Shown here piece by piece: positions 8,927-17,011 of a DNA stretch of 36,294 nt; within the stretch, counting starts at the first letter, position 1; each line of letters opens with the position of its first letter. The notes beneath the pieces are model-generated. The model made no database searches, had not been told where the DNA came from, and was given only the letters and a program-made list of their open reading frames with translations. Both the position numbers and the translations under genes were made by a program. This DNA is from an uncultured Eubacteriales bacterium. Lineage in GTDB: Bacteria > Bacillota > Clostridia > Oscillospirales > Acutalibacteraceae. Location of the stretch: assembly GCA_900317765.1 (NCBI GenBank), contig ONID01000022.1:1-36294 (forward strand). Direction: 5' to 3'.

Positions 8927-10111
8927 TTATTCTGAGGGAATAGTCTCCGGCTTAGGCTCGACCAGCAGGGGCTTTTCCTCCGAAATCTCCTTGAGAAATG
9001 TGACGTATCTCGTCACCCGGACGCCGTTGGCTGTTTCGTTGACCGTGCGTTCGCTGCTGACGACTTCAATGTGATCCGCCTTATCTATCCTTCTTTGCAG
9101 TTCTTTTTCCGCCTGCGTAGTGCATTCCTCAGGGGTGAATTGCTTTTCTGTGTAACAAAGCTCATGCCATTGCTCCCTTCGGATGGTGATCGGGAAATCA
9201 AATCCCAAGAGAGTAAGCTGATATTCCTCATAGGTTCTCCGAAAATTGCCCTGGGGCAGCGAGCCGAAAAGAGGTATCTCCAGTCCGAATGCCATTAGGC
9301 GGTTGATGTTGACGGTATGCCCGGTTGGTTCGGTCACTATCTGTTCGTAATCCACCGTCTCGGAGAATGTACTGTCCACCAGAGCCATCACCTCGCCTTT
9401 GGCATGTACCATAACAATGCTTTCTTCGAGAGAATCGAACACGCCGCTGATTAATACATCTCCGGGAACCACAATATCTCCCTCTTTGACAAAAATCGTT
9501 CCCTGTGAAGCGGTGACCGAGACAATCTGCCCGCTTTCCTTCGCAATGAGATTGCAGGGTTCATGTTCGTCGACATGCTTTCTCACCGGAACGGATGCGC
9601 TCAGCTGTACCCTGGCCCAGCATCCCATCCGGGAGACGGTGATCATGTCAAATTTTGGAAGCTTTTCCTCGAGATTTTTTTCCGTCGTCTTTCCGTCAAT
9701 GGAAGAGCAAAGCACCCCGACCCGTATTCCCTCGTCATACAGAGCATCACTTACGCTGACGGCGTACTGCTGAGGGAGGTTCTGCACATCCACCGACCAA
9801 ACAAAGAGCGAGAGAAACCAAAGCATTGCCACAAACAGTACGAAGCCCGTCGCAAAGCCCCATCTGTCGCGGTATTTTTCGACACGGTAAGCAAGTCCGT
9901 AATGAGAAATGACCACCAGTTGTACGCCGGTTTTTTGTGCGACGGAGCATAGCGCGGGAAATTCCTTGGCGGAACCGAAGGCGAATGTCCGACCATCCTT
10001 CTGATTGACGTTGAATACATTCAGCCACCGCCTGGACGCAATATTAAGAAAACGCTCGGGGGAGCTTCCTGTCATTTCAAAGCAGATGGTTTTTTTAAAT
10101 ATTCCTGGCAT
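8927..10111 (-). CDS. yqfD: Sporulation protein YqfD
   Basis: YqfD is a mother-cell sporulation protein in the sigma-E regulon of Bacillus; its molecular role is not established. The 394-residue product matches the family in size (about 400) and layout: an N-terminal soluble stretch, one transmembrane segment (about residues 85-106, WGFATGFVLFVAMLWFLSLF), then a large extracytoplasmic region with GCWARVQLSASVP, NLIAKESGQIV, and EGDIVVPGDVLISGVF. I start it at the ATG at 10111 because AAGGAAGGA lies 8 bases upstream; a longer frame to 10189 would overlap yqfC and has no ribosome site. yqfC ends 14 bases upstream on the same strand, so both are one operon from a sigma-E-like promoter. The C-terminal residues are Pro/Glu-rich and not conserved. 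Confidence 0.9.
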   Translation of the reverse strand: MPGIFKKTICFEMTGSSPERFLNIASRRWLNVFNVNQKDGRTFAFGSAKEFPALCSVAQKTGVQLVVISHYGLAYRVEKYRDRWGFATGFVLFVAMLWFLSLFVWSVDVQNLPQQYAVSVSDALYDEGIRVGVLCSSIDGKTTEKNLEEKLPKFDMITVSRMGCWARVQLSASVPVRKHVDEHEPCNLIAKESGQIVSVTASQGTIFVKEGDIVVPGDVLISGVFDSLEESIVMVHAKGEVMALVDSTFSETVDYEQIVTEPTGHTVNINRLMAFGLEIPLFGSLPQGNFRRTYEEYQLTLLGFDFPITIRREQWHELCYTEKQFTPEECTTQAEKELQRRIDKADHIEVVSSERTVNETANGVRVTRYVTFLKEISEEKPLLVEPKPETIPSE

Positions 10112-10125
10112 AACAAATCCTTCCT

Positions 10126-10404
10126 TTATGTAAAGCTGACAGAACAAATACTGCCGCATATCACGACGGAATTCTCGATCATCCTGCAAAGGCTCAGACC
10201 GCAGCCTTCAATCATCACGTTTCTGGAGCAGGTCATTACAATAATTCTGGTGTCACTGTAATCGCATATGCCTTTACATCCTTCTATGAGCAGACCTTTT
10301 CCCATTTCGATGGTAATTCTGCACTCTCCGCGGCTGAAATTCGGCGAAGCATTCATCAGCTTTCTCAGAAATCTGTCGGAAAGCGAGTTGTCGTAGTCTT
10401 TCAT
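10126..10404 (-). CDS. yqfC: Sporulation protein YqfC (YabP family)
   Basis: A 92-residue small protein of the YabP/YqfC sporulation family, found next to yqfD in most endospore formers. Recognisable segments are GECRITIEMGKGLLIEGCKGICDYSDTR (shown by its spacing of Gly and acidic residues) and a C-terminal strand-rich stretch ending CSVSF. Function is unknown beyond its place in the sigma-E regulon. The ATG at 10404 is chosen over the GTG at 10413 because GGGAG lies 8 bases before the ATG and overlaps the GTG. Its promoter would start the transcript only a few bases ahead of this Shine-Dalgarno, so the leader is very short. Gap to yqfD is 14 bases. Assignment rests on family pattern plus neighbour. 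Confidence 0.87.
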   Translation of the reverse strand: MKDYDNSLSDRFLRKLMNASPNFSRGECRITIEMGKGLLIEGCKGICDYSDTRIIVMTCSRNVMIEGCGLSLCRMIENSVVICGSICSVSFT

Positions 10405-10425
10405 GGCGTTCACTCCCGTTGATTC

Positions 10426-10456
10426 ATAGGTATGCTTTAGCTGACGAAAATATCAC
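10426..10456 (-). promoter_or_regulatory. Sigma-E-like promoter of yqfC-yqfD
   Basis: Reading the - strand: -35 GTGATATT (complement of 10449-10456), 14-base spacer, -10 CATACCTA (complement of 10427-10434). The Bacillus sigma-E consensus is close to GTMATATT - 14 - CATACAnT. The predicted start at about 10419 is just ahead of the yqfC Shine-Dalgarno. Known sigma-E control of yqfCD in Bacillus supports it. Confidence 0.7.
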
Positions 10457-10486
10457 GTTATTTTTTTTTGCGAAATTACATATCAT
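10457..10486 (+). promoter_or_regulatory. Sigma-E-like promoter of ylbJ, back to back with the yqfCD promoter
   Basis: -10 CATATCAT (10479-10486) follows a 14-base spacer from GTTATTTT (10457-10464). The -10 fits sigma-E (CATACAnT) well; the -35 is weaker. The -35 element abuts the divergent yqfCD -35 with no gap, so the two promoters share one centre at 10456/10457. Confidence 0.55.
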
Positions 10487-10506
10487 TTCCCGAAAGGGTG
10501 AATCGT

Positions 10507-11640
10507 ATGAGAAGCATCAGACACGGGACGGATAATATAATGGTTGCGCTCTTGGCTGCTGCCGCATCTGCGGCGGTCTTTGCCTTGCTGATGATGTATT
10601 CCGGAGATACAGCCGGTGCCGTTCGAAGGGGGATTACGCTTTGTGTGACAAGCGTTGTCCCGTCGCTTTTTCCTATGCTGTTTTTTTCACAGTACGTCGT
10701 CAAAAGCGGTGCAGCCGAGATGGCAGGCAGCTTGCTCCGGAAGCCGACGGGTCTGCTCTTCGGACTGCCGGGTGTTTGCGGTGTTGCGCTGCTGACGGCA
10801 TTTGTGGGAGGCTATCCCGCCGGAGCACGAGCGGCGGAAACCCTGGTCGACGAAGGAAAGATCACACGCCGGGAAGGGGAGAGACTGGCGGATATTGCAT
10901 TCTGTGCAGGTCCCGGATTTGCGATAGGGATGATCGGAGCGTCAGTTTACAAAAATAAATCTGTCGGGCTGTTGATATTGACAGCACAGGCGTTTTCATG
11001 TATAATAATTGGAATAGGCAGCAGATTTTTGGCGGGAAGCCATTCCGCTTCGTCAAAATTTCAGAAGCATGCAGACCATATTGTCCGCAATCCGGACGCG
11101 TTTGTGCAATCGGCAGCCGATACCGCTGCGACGATGCTGCATATGTGCAGCTTTATTATTCTTTTTCAGGTTATCACGGCTTTGCTGAGTTCGACCGGAA
11201 TCAACGACCTGATCGGTAGGCTGACGGGGCTTGTCGGTTTGGGCGATTTCGGTAAGATACTGCTTCCCTGTACCGTTGAGGTGACCGCCGGAAGCATGCT
11301 TTCGGCGAATGCCGGCATTCCATTTACTGCGTTTGTCGCGGGTTTTGGAGGGCTGTCGGTGCATTTTCAGAATTTTGCCATATGCCGCACCATCCGACCA
11401 AGAAAAGCGGTTTACTTTTTCACCCGCATCATTCAGGGCGTACTGTGCAGCCTTTTCGTTTCATTGTCGCTGCGGCTGCCTTGTTTTTCCTCGGTGACTT
11501 TGCCTGCGTCAGGCCGGGTGATCGGAGGCGTACCCGCCGATTTTTCCCACGTATCCACCGGCTTCGGCTGTGTCATGCTCGTGATGTGTCTGATGAGCGT
11601 GATCTGCCTGCCATCCCGAAAGGAGAGAAGTCTATTATGA
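10507..11640 (+). CDS. ylbJ: Sporulation integral membrane protein YlbJ
   Basis: YlbJ is a multi-pass mother-cell membrane protein needed for normal spores in Bacillus; it contains the nucleoside-recognition (Gate) fold, and its transported substrate is not known. The 377-residue product has several hydrophobic segments (first about residues 11-30) and the family signatures SLFPMLFFSQ and FVGGYPAGARAA (about 99-110), plus ITAEV-like EVTAGSML near the C-terminal half. ATG 10507 is used: GAAAGGGTG ends 6 bases upstream. An upstream TTG at 10468 would place the start inside the promoter. Sigma-E-like elements lie just upstream, divergent from yqfCD. The stop overlaps the ATG of the next small gene (ATGA), so they are translated together. 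Confidence 0.9.
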   Translation: MRSIRHGTDNIMVALLAAAASAAVFALLMMYSGDTAGAVRRGITLCVTSVVPSLFPMLFFSQYVVKSGAAEMAGSLLRKPTGLLFGLPGVCGVALLTAFVGGYPAGARAAETLVDEGKITRREGERLADIAFCAGPGFAIGMIGASVYKNKSVGLLILTAQAFSCIIIGIGSRFLAGSHSASSKFQKHADHIVRNPDAFVQSAADTAATMLHMCSFIILFQVITALLSSTGINDLIGRLTGLVGLGDFGKILLPCTVEVTAGSMLSANAGIPFTAFVAGFGGLSVHFQNFAICRTIRPRKAVYFFTRIIQGVLCSLFVSLSLRLPCFSSVTLPASGRVIGGVPADFSHVSTGFGCVMLVMCLMSVICLPSRKERSLL

Positions 11641-11858
11641 ATCTGAGCAAGTATTACGGAAAAAACATCATTCCATCATGTAAATATTGCCTTCATTATA
11701 TTGACAACCCGTTGGAACCGGGTACAATGATATGTGAAAAGGGCAAAAAAACCGAAAACTGCGCCACCTGCGGCGCGTTCCGTTATGAGCCTACGCTCCG
11801 GGAACCCAAAGAGCAGCCGTTATTGGCTGATTTTAATCCGGAGGATTTTAAAATATAA
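11637..11858 (+). CDS. Small Cys-rich conserved protein coupled to ylbJ (function unknown)
   Basis: A 73-residue soluble protein with five cysteines: C15-KY-C18, C33, and C42-AT-C45. Two CxxC pairs spaced this way suggest a zinc ribbon or a metal site. The C-terminal part contains FRYEPTLREP and an acidic FNPEDF stretch. The motif order CxxC...C...CxxC-x-F-x-Y-x-P resembles small uncharacterised Clostridia proteins, but I cannot name a characterised family. The start ATG overlaps the ylbJ stop (ATGA) behind AAAGGAGAG, so it shares the ylbJ transcript and probably its sporulation timing. There is no signal peptide or membrane segment. The function is unknown. Confidence 0.75.
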   Translation: MNLSKYYGKNIIPSCKYCLHYIDNPLEPGTMICEKGKKTENCATCGAFRYEPTLREPKEQPLLADFNPEDFKI

Positions 11859-11926
11859 CAATTTTCCGCATTTGCGGCAGAAGTTATACTGTCTGATATT
11901 TCAACAAAAAGGATGTTTCAAAAATT

Positions 11927-12490
11927 ATGAAGCTGATACTTGCATCTGGCTCCCCGAGACGGCGGGAACTGCTGAATATGACCGGGCTGAAATTTGAAGT
12001 CGTCACGAGCGACGCGGACGAAAGCATTCCGGAGGATACCGATCCGGGCCTCGCCGCGCTGATTCTCAGCGAAAGAAAGGCGCTTGCTGTTGCCGCCACG
12101 GAGAAGGGCAAAGGCAATGTGGTGATAGGGGCAGATACCATCGTCAGTCTCAACGGGAAGAAATTCGGCAAGCCAAAAGACGCGGACGACGCCTTCCGGA
12201 TGCTTTCGGAGCTGTCCGACAGGACGCACACGGTTTATACAGGCGTTGCCATCGTCAACAGCGACCTCACGGTGAACAAATTCGTGGAAGCCACCGAGGT
12301 GCATTTTTATCCTCTGAGTGACAGCCAGATCAGAGATTACATCGCCACAGGCGAGTACCGCGACAAAGCTGGCGGCTACGCTATTCAAGGCGGCGGCGCT
12401 GTATTTGTCAGCGGGATCATCGGCGATTACTACAACGTCATGGGGCTTCCCATCGGCAGACTCATGCAGGAAATGAGCAAAATACATTGA
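11927..12490 (+). CDS. maf: Maf-family nucleoside triphosphate pyrophosphatase
   Basis: Maf proteins hydrolyse non-canonical or canonical dTTP/UTP/CTP-type nucleotides to the monophosphate; overproduction blocks septation in Bacillus. The 187-residue product begins with the signature LILASGSPRRRELL (residues 3-16) and holds VIGADTIV with the catalytic Asp at about 70, GKPKDADDAFRML, and GYAIQGGGAVFV followed by GDYYNVMGLP. Which subfamily (dTTP/UTP or m7GTP) cannot be fixed by eye, although the GYAIQG region resembles the dTTP/UTP type. AAGGATG precedes the ATG at a slightly long distance. It starts 68 bases after the Cys-rich gene and is followed within 18 bases by metF, so it may head the methionine operon. 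Confidence 0.93.
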   Translation: MKLILASGSPRRRELLNMTGLKFEVVTSDADESIPEDTDPGLAALILSERKALAVAATEKGKGNVVIGADTIVSLNGKKFGKPKDADDAFRMLSELSDRTHTVYTGVAIVNSDLTVNKFVEATEVHFYPLSDSQIRDYIATGEYRDKAGGYAIQGGGAVFVSGIIGDYYNVMGLPIGRLMQEMSKIH

Positions 12491-12508
12491 CGAAGGACAG
12501 TGAAGAAC

Positions 12509-13390
12509 ATGAAAATCAAGGACATCATCAAGGAAAACCAGGCGATCTTCTCGTGCGAGATATTCCCGCCGAAAAGCTACATGAATATTGACAAGACCAA
12601 GGCAGTCGCCAAGGCGATCTGCGACCTGAACCCCGATTTTGTGAGCGTGACCTACGGCGCAGGCGGCGGCACGTCGCAGCAGACGGTGGAGATCGCACGC
12701 TACATCAACGACACGGGCAACACCGCGCTCGCCCATCTCACCTGCGCTTCTTCCAACCGTACCGAGGTTGCAGAAGCAATAGAAAAGCTCAAAGCATACG
12801 GCATTGAGAATATTCTCGCCCTGCGAGGGGACATTTTAGAGGAAAACAGGGACAAGCCGAGGGATTTCACCTACGCCAGCGAGCTTGTCACCGAGATCAA
12901 GCGCCACGGCGATTTCTGCATCGGCGCGGCCTGCTACCCCGAGGGACATGTGGAATGTGAGAGCATGGAGCGCGATCTCGACAATCTGAAAGCCAAGGTA
13001 GACTGTGGCGTGGACTTTCTCACCACGCAGATGTTCTTTGACAACACCGCCTTCTACAGCTTCATGTTCCGAGCACTGAAAAAGAACATCAACGTCCCCA
13101 TTATTGCCGGCATCATGCCGATGACCAACTCCGCGCAGATTGTGCGGAGCTGCAAGCTGTCGGGAGCAACGCTCCCCACGCGGTTCCGCAGAATCGCCGA
13201 CAAATTCGGCGATAACCCCGAGGCGATGAAGCAGGCGGGCATCGCGTATGCCACCGAACAGATCATCGACCTGATCGCCAACGGCGTCAGGGGCATACAT
13301 CTCTACACCATGAACAAGCCGGACGTCGCCGAAAAGATCATGTCCAATCTTTCCTGCATCGTGGGAGCCGACAGAATATGCATGAAATAA
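12509..13390 (+). CDS. metF: 5,10-methylenetetrahydrofolate reductase (MetF)
   Basis: Reduces methylene-THF to methyl-THF with FAD, supplying the methyl donor of methionine synthase. The 293-residue product has the usual barrel landmarks: FSCEIFPPKS with the catalytic Glu (E17), FVSVTYGAGGGT (about 45-55), LAHLTCASSN, ILALRGDI, IGAACYPEGH, FLTTQMFFDN, and IPIIAGIMPM-type residues (VPIIAGIMPM). Length is that of bacterial MetF. ATG 12509 is preferred; a GTG at 12500 is too close to AAGGA (12493-12497). The end overlaps the next gene by 13 bases. Together with the activation protein and MetH it forms a complete methyl-transfer module. Confidence 0.95.
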   Translation: MKIKDIIKENQAIFSCEIFPPKSYMNIDKTKAVAKAICDLNPDFVSVTYGAGGGTSQQTVEIARYINDTGNTALAHLTCASSNRTEVAEAIEKLKAYGIENILALRGDILEENRDKPRDFTYASELVTEIKRHGDFCIGAACYPEGHVECESMERDLDNLKAKVDCGVDFLTTQMFFDNTAFYSFMFRALKKNINVPIIAGIMPMTNSAQIVRSCKLSGATLPTRFRRIADKFGDNPEAMKQAGIAYATEQIIDLIANGVRGIHLYTMNKPDVAEKIMSNLSCIVGADRICMK

Positions 13391-14064
13391 CTTCCGACAA
13401 ATGGTATTCCGGCGCGGACATCAATGAAGTGCTCCGTTATGCCGGCGTGCGCAGTGCCGAAGGCTGTTCGGAGGCGATACTGTCCGACGCGGTCAGAGCG
13501 GTGGAACAGGTGGGCGCAGCGGCGCAGCCCAAGGTCATTTCACGCGAATGCAGTCTGGCTATCGCGGGAAACGTGTGCAACATTGACGGTCTGGCATTTG
13601 AAAGCCGGTCACTGGCGACGCATCTTGCGGGATGCGACAGAGCGCTGCTCTTTGCCGCAACCCTCGGCAGCGGCGTGGATTTGCTGATCGGCAGGTATTC
13701 GGCAGTGAAAATGAGTTATGCCGTTCTGCTGCAGGGCGCGGCGGCGGCCCTGATCGAGCTCTACTGCGACAGCGAATGCGCCTTGCTGGAGGTCAGATAC
13801 GCAGAGGAAGGATGCTGTCTGCTGCCGCGGTTCAGCCCCGGCTACGGCGACTTCCCGCTTACCTGTCAGAACGCGCTGACAGAGCACCTTGCCGCTTACA
13901 AATACACCGGCATTGCCGTCAGCGCAGGGGGACAGATGACCCCGATGAAGTCGGTCACGGCGGTGATTGGCATTTCCCGCACACGCAGGAGTACAAGCGG
14001 AAGCTGCGCCAGCGGCAAATGTGCCGGATGTCCCAATGTCAATTGTCTGTTCAGACGGGTATAA
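13378..14064 (+). CDS. Stand-alone B12-dependent methionine synthase activation-domain protein
   Basis: In classical MetH the C-terminal domain binds S-adenosylmethionine and, with flavodoxin, re-methylates oxidised cob(II)alamin. Here that domain is a separate 228-residue protein. Key motif: RFSPGYGDFPL, with R151, P154, G155 and Y156 matching the SAM-binding RxxPGY of the MetH activation domain. The region around LLFAATLGSGVDLLIGRY and GYGDFPLTCQ also fits. It ends with a cysteine cluster (C210, C215, C218, C223) not found in the classical domain; it may bind metal or have a redox role, and this is an inference. It sits between metF and a metH that lacks this domain, with overlapping start. 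Such split systems are known in anaerobic Clostridia. Confidence 0.9.
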   Translation: MHEITSDKWYSGADINEVLRYAGVRSAEGCSEAILSDAVRAVEQVGAAAQPKVISRECSLAIAGNVCNIDGLAFESRSLATHLAGCDRALLFAATLGSGVDLLIGRYSAVKMSYAVLLQGAAAALIELYCDSECALLEVRYAEEGCCLLPRFSPGYGDFPLTCQNALTEHLAAYKYTGIAVSAGGQMTPMKSVTAVIGISRTRRSTSGSCASGKCAGCPNVNCLFRRV

Positions 14065-14095
14065 ATAATCTCAATACAATACGGGTGAAGGATCT

Positions 14096-16492
14096 ATGAA
14101 GAAAATAACCGAGCTGCTCGGAAAAAGAATACTGTTTTTTGACGGCGCCATGGGCACCATGCTGCAAGGAAGCGGCCTGAAAGCCGGAGAATTGCCCGAA
14201 CTGCTGAATATCACCAATCCGGCGCTGATCACGTCCATTCACAAAAAATACTACGACTGCGGCTGCAATATCGCCACCGTCAACACCTTCGGCGCGAACG
14301 CCTGCAAGCTGAAGGACAGCGGCTATACGCCCGAAGAGGTGATTACCGCCGCTATTAACTGCGCAAAAGCGGCGAGGGAGCAGTCGGAAAACACCGACGA
14401 AAAATTCATCGCCATGGATATGGGGCCGATCGGCAGACTCATCGAGCCGATGGGCGACCTCGGCTTTGACGAAGCCTACGGACTCTTTTCGGAAATGGCT
14501 TCCTGCGGCGAAAAAGCCGGCGCGGATCTCATTCTGATCGAAACCATGGGGGCAACCTATGAGGTCAAGGCGGCGGTGCTCGCAGCGAAGGAAAACACCT
14601 CTCTGCCCATCTTTGTCACCTGTGCCTTCGACGCGTCCGGCAAGACCTTCACGGGCGCAGACTGCGAAGCGGTCGCCGCACTGCTGGAAGGACTGCGCGT
14701 GGACGCATACGGACTCAACTGCGGACTGGGCCCCGACGAGCTTTACCCCGTGATCAGCCGATTCTCCGCCATTTCGTCACTCCCGCTGATATTCAATCCC
14801 AACGCGGGACTTCCAAAGCAGAAGGACGGCGCAACGTATTTTGACGTTGACCCGCAGGCCTTCGCCGCTTCCATGCAGAGGGCTGCGGAACTGGGTCTGA
14901 GCGTGATGGGCGGCTGCTGCGGCACCACTCCCGCGCACATGAGCGAAATGATCGGGCTCTGCCGGGAACTCCCCGCGAGGCAGGCGGCCGACAAGGGGAT
15001 TACCTTTGTGTCGTCCTACACGCACGCCGTAAGAATCGGTGAAGAGCCGCTGATCGTCGGCGAGCGCATCAACCCCACGGGAAAAAAGCGCTTCAAGGAA
15101 GCCCTGAAAAACGACGAAATCTCCTATATTCTCGGCGAAGGCATCGCTCAGCAGGACGCTGGCGCGCAGATTCTCGACGTCAACGTGGGCATGCCCGGGA
15201 TCGACGAGCCTGCCATGCTGGTCAAGGCGGTCACTCGGTTGCAGGGAGTTATCGACCTTCCGCTCCAGATAGACACCTCCAACATGGCGGCCATGGAGCA
15301 GGCTCTCCGCCGCTACAACGGCAAGCCGCTCATCAACTCGGTCAGCGGCAAGGAGGAATCCATGCGGGCGGTGTTCCCGTTGGTGAGCAAATACGGCGGA
15401 ACGGTCGTTGGCCTTGCGCTTGACGACAGCGGTATTCCGGCGACTGCAGAGGGACGTGTTGCCATTGCACGTAAAATAATCGAAACCGCAGCCGAATACG
15501 GCATCAGCCGCAAGGATATAATAATAGACGGATTGACGCTTACCGTCAGCGCGGAAGCCGAATCCGCCAACGTAACCCTCGAAACGCTCCGCAGGGTCAA
15601 GAAGGAACTGGGCGTCTGCACCACGCTCGGCGTTTCCAATATTTCCTTCGGTCTGCCCAAGCGGGAGATCATCAACGCTGTCTTTTACACCTGCGCCCTT
15701 GACGCGGGACTGGACTGCGCCATCATCAATCCGAAATCGGAAGCCATGATGAACGCCTACTATTCCTACCGCGCTCTTTGCGGGTACGACGCGGCATGCG
15801 GCGACTATATCTCCCGATACAGCGCCATGACCGAAACTTCTGCACAAAAGCCCACCGAAACGATGAGCCTCAAGTCCGCCATTGTCGCCGGGCTGGGCGA
15901 CACAGCGGCATCCATTGTCAGGGAAAAACTCACTTCCGGCAGTATGACCGACCCGATGGAGATAATCAAAGACGAGCTGATTCCTGCGCTGAATGAAGTA
16001 GGGGACGGCTTTGAGAAGGGAACGGTCTTCCTTCCACAGCTGCTCATGAGTGCGGAAGCAGCGAAAGCGTCCTTTGAGGTGCTCAAGGAGCAGCTGGCAG
16101 GTTCCGGCTCGGATGAAAAGATCGGAAGAGTCATTCTTGCCACCGTCAAGGACGACATCCACGACATCGGCAAGAATATCGTCAAGGTGCTGCTGGAAAA
16201 CTACCGTTTCGATGTGCTCGACCTCGGCAGGGATGTTCCCGCCGAGACGGTGCTGGAAAATGTCAGGAAGCACAACATCAAGGCTGTCGGCCTGAGCGCG
16301 CTGATGACAACCACCGTGGTGCGCATGGAGGAAACCATCAGACTGCTGCGCAAGGAAGCGCCCGATGTGAAGATATTTGTGGGCGGTGCGGTTCTCACCG
16401 AGGATTACGCGATGCAGATCGGAGCCGACGCCTATTGCCGCGATGCAATGGCTTCGGTGCGCTACTGTCAGAAAATTTTCGGATGTGAGTGA
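14096..16492 (+). CDS. metH: B12-dependent methionine synthase MetH, without the activation domain
   Basis: Transfers methyl from methyl-THF via cobalamin to homocysteine. The 798-residue product has the homocysteine domain (about 1-295) with zinc ligands C209 in GLNCG and C274/C275 in MGGCCGTTPAH; the pterin domain (about 318-580, starting PLIVGERINPTGKKRF); a cobalamin cap; and the B12-binding domain with DxHxxG at D687-H689-G692 (DDIHDIGKN) and GLSALMTTTV. It stops right after the B12 domain, some 400 residues shorter than E. coli MetH, so the reactivation domain is missing; this function is carried by the gene just upstream. GAAGGATC precedes ATG 14096. No cobalamin riboswitch was recognised ahead of the operon. 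Confidence 0.95.
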   Translation: MKKITELLGKRILFFDGAMGTMLQGSGLKAGELPELLNITNPALITSIHKKYYDCGCNIATVNTFGANACKLKDSGYTPEEVITAAINCAKAAREQSENTDEKFIAMDMGPIGRLIEPMGDLGFDEAYGLFSEMASCGEKAGADLILIETMGATYEVKAAVLAAKENTSLPIFVTCAFDASGKTFTGADCEAVAALLEGLRVDAYGLNCGLGPDELYPVISRFSAISSLPLIFNPNAGLPKQKDGATYFDVDPQAFAASMQRAAELGLSVMGGCCGTTPAHMSEMIGLCRELPARQAADKGITFVSSYTHAVRIGEEPLIVGERINPTGKKRFKEALKNDEISYILGEGIAQQDAGAQILDVNVGMPGIDEPAMLVKAVTRLQGVIDLPLQIDTSNMAAMEQALRRYNGKPLINSVSGKEESMRAVFPLVSKYGGTVVGLALDDSGIPATAEGRVAIARKIIETAAEYGISRKDIIIDGLTLTVSAEAESANVTLETLRRVKKELGVCTTLGVSNISFGLPKREIINAVFYTCALDAGLDCAIINPKSEAMMNAYYSYRALCGYDAACGDYISRYSAMTETSAQKPTETMSLKSAIVAGLGDTAASIVREKLTSGSMTDPMEIIKDELIPALNEVGDGFEKGTVFLPQLLMSAEAAKASFEVLKEQLAGSGSDEKIGRVILATVKDDIHDIGKNIVKVLLENYRFDVLDLGRDVPAETVLENVRKHNIKAVGLSALMTTTVVRMEETIRLLRKEAPDVKIFVGGAVLTEDYAMQIGADAYCRDAMASVRYCQKIFGCE

Positions 16493-16612
16493 TATTTTCT
16501 TATTTGAAATATGTATTTTACATATTATAAACAATTATCACTTTTTGTTCACACAATCATAACATACCATATTTATAATATAAAATATATATTTGTGTGG
16601 AGTGTGAGATAA

Positions 16613-16798
16613 GTGGAAACGATCAAGCTGGTTACAGGGATTACAATTCTTGTCATAGGTCTTGCCATCTGCATGCTGATGGTATGCGCCAGATTCTTTC
16701 ATATCAGCAAGCCCTCATTTTTAATTGATAATATACCCGAGATCGCCATTCTCACTGTCGTTTCAATGCTGATGGGCGTAGTTCTGATTGTTTCGTAA
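16613..16798 (+). CDS. Tiny two-pass membrane protein (function unknown)
   Basis: A 61-residue frame starting at GTG 16613 behind GGAG (about 12 bases upstream). It has two hydrophobic segments, roughly residues 7-26 (VTGITILVIGLAICMLMV) and 43-60, joined by a short polar linker. I recognise no family. The coding case rests on the start site, the clean alternation of hydrophobic segments, its fit between a TATAAT-bearing AT-rich upstream region, and an intrinsic terminator placed right behind it (16826-16870). It is therefore a monocistronic small membrane protein. It lies between metH and tepA with its own signals. It could be a false frame, but the terminator makes a real gene likely. Confidence 0.6.
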   Translation: METIKLVTGITILVIGLAICMLMVCARFFHISKPSFLIDNIPEIAILTVVSMLMGVVLIVS

Positions 16799-16825
16799 AT
16801 CAACTGAATTTCTTCCAAAATACTT

Positions 16826-16870
16826 GCGGCACCTGTTCTTGGCGGCAGGTACCGCTTTTTGTCTTTTTTT
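16826..16870 (+). terminator. Intrinsic terminator of the tiny membrane-protein gene
   Basis: GCGGCACCTG (16826-16835) pairs with CAGGTACCGC (16846-16855), one mismatch, loop of ten bases, followed by TTTTTGTCTTTTTTT (16856-16870). It lies 28 bases after the stop codon. Confidence 0.85.
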
Positions 16871-16905
16871 GTCTGAATGACGGGATAAATATTTGCTTAA
16901 TATTA

Positions 16906-16934
16906 TTGAATTGCCCGCAACATTGTGTTATAAT
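16906..16934 (+). promoter_or_regulatory. Sigma-A promoter of tepA
   Basis: TTGAAT (16906-16911), 17-base spacer, TATAAT (16929-16934), with an extended -10 TG (16926-16927). It lies after a terminator and about 70 bases before the tepA start. This is a textbook vegetative promoter. Confidence 0.8.
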
Positions 16935-17011
16935 GACAAAGTATAATTCATTTGTTCCTTCAAATAATATTATCGGCTGTGAACGCATTATATATGAAGG
17001 ACGATGGATTT

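Noticed and set aside
10461..10469. T9 run as a terminator
   Set aside because: No hairpin precedes it, and it lies in the spacer between the divergent sigma-E-like promoters.
14777..16534. A 585-codon open frame on the - strand
   Set aside because: It is antisense to metH, lacks motifs, and has no promoter or ribosome site.
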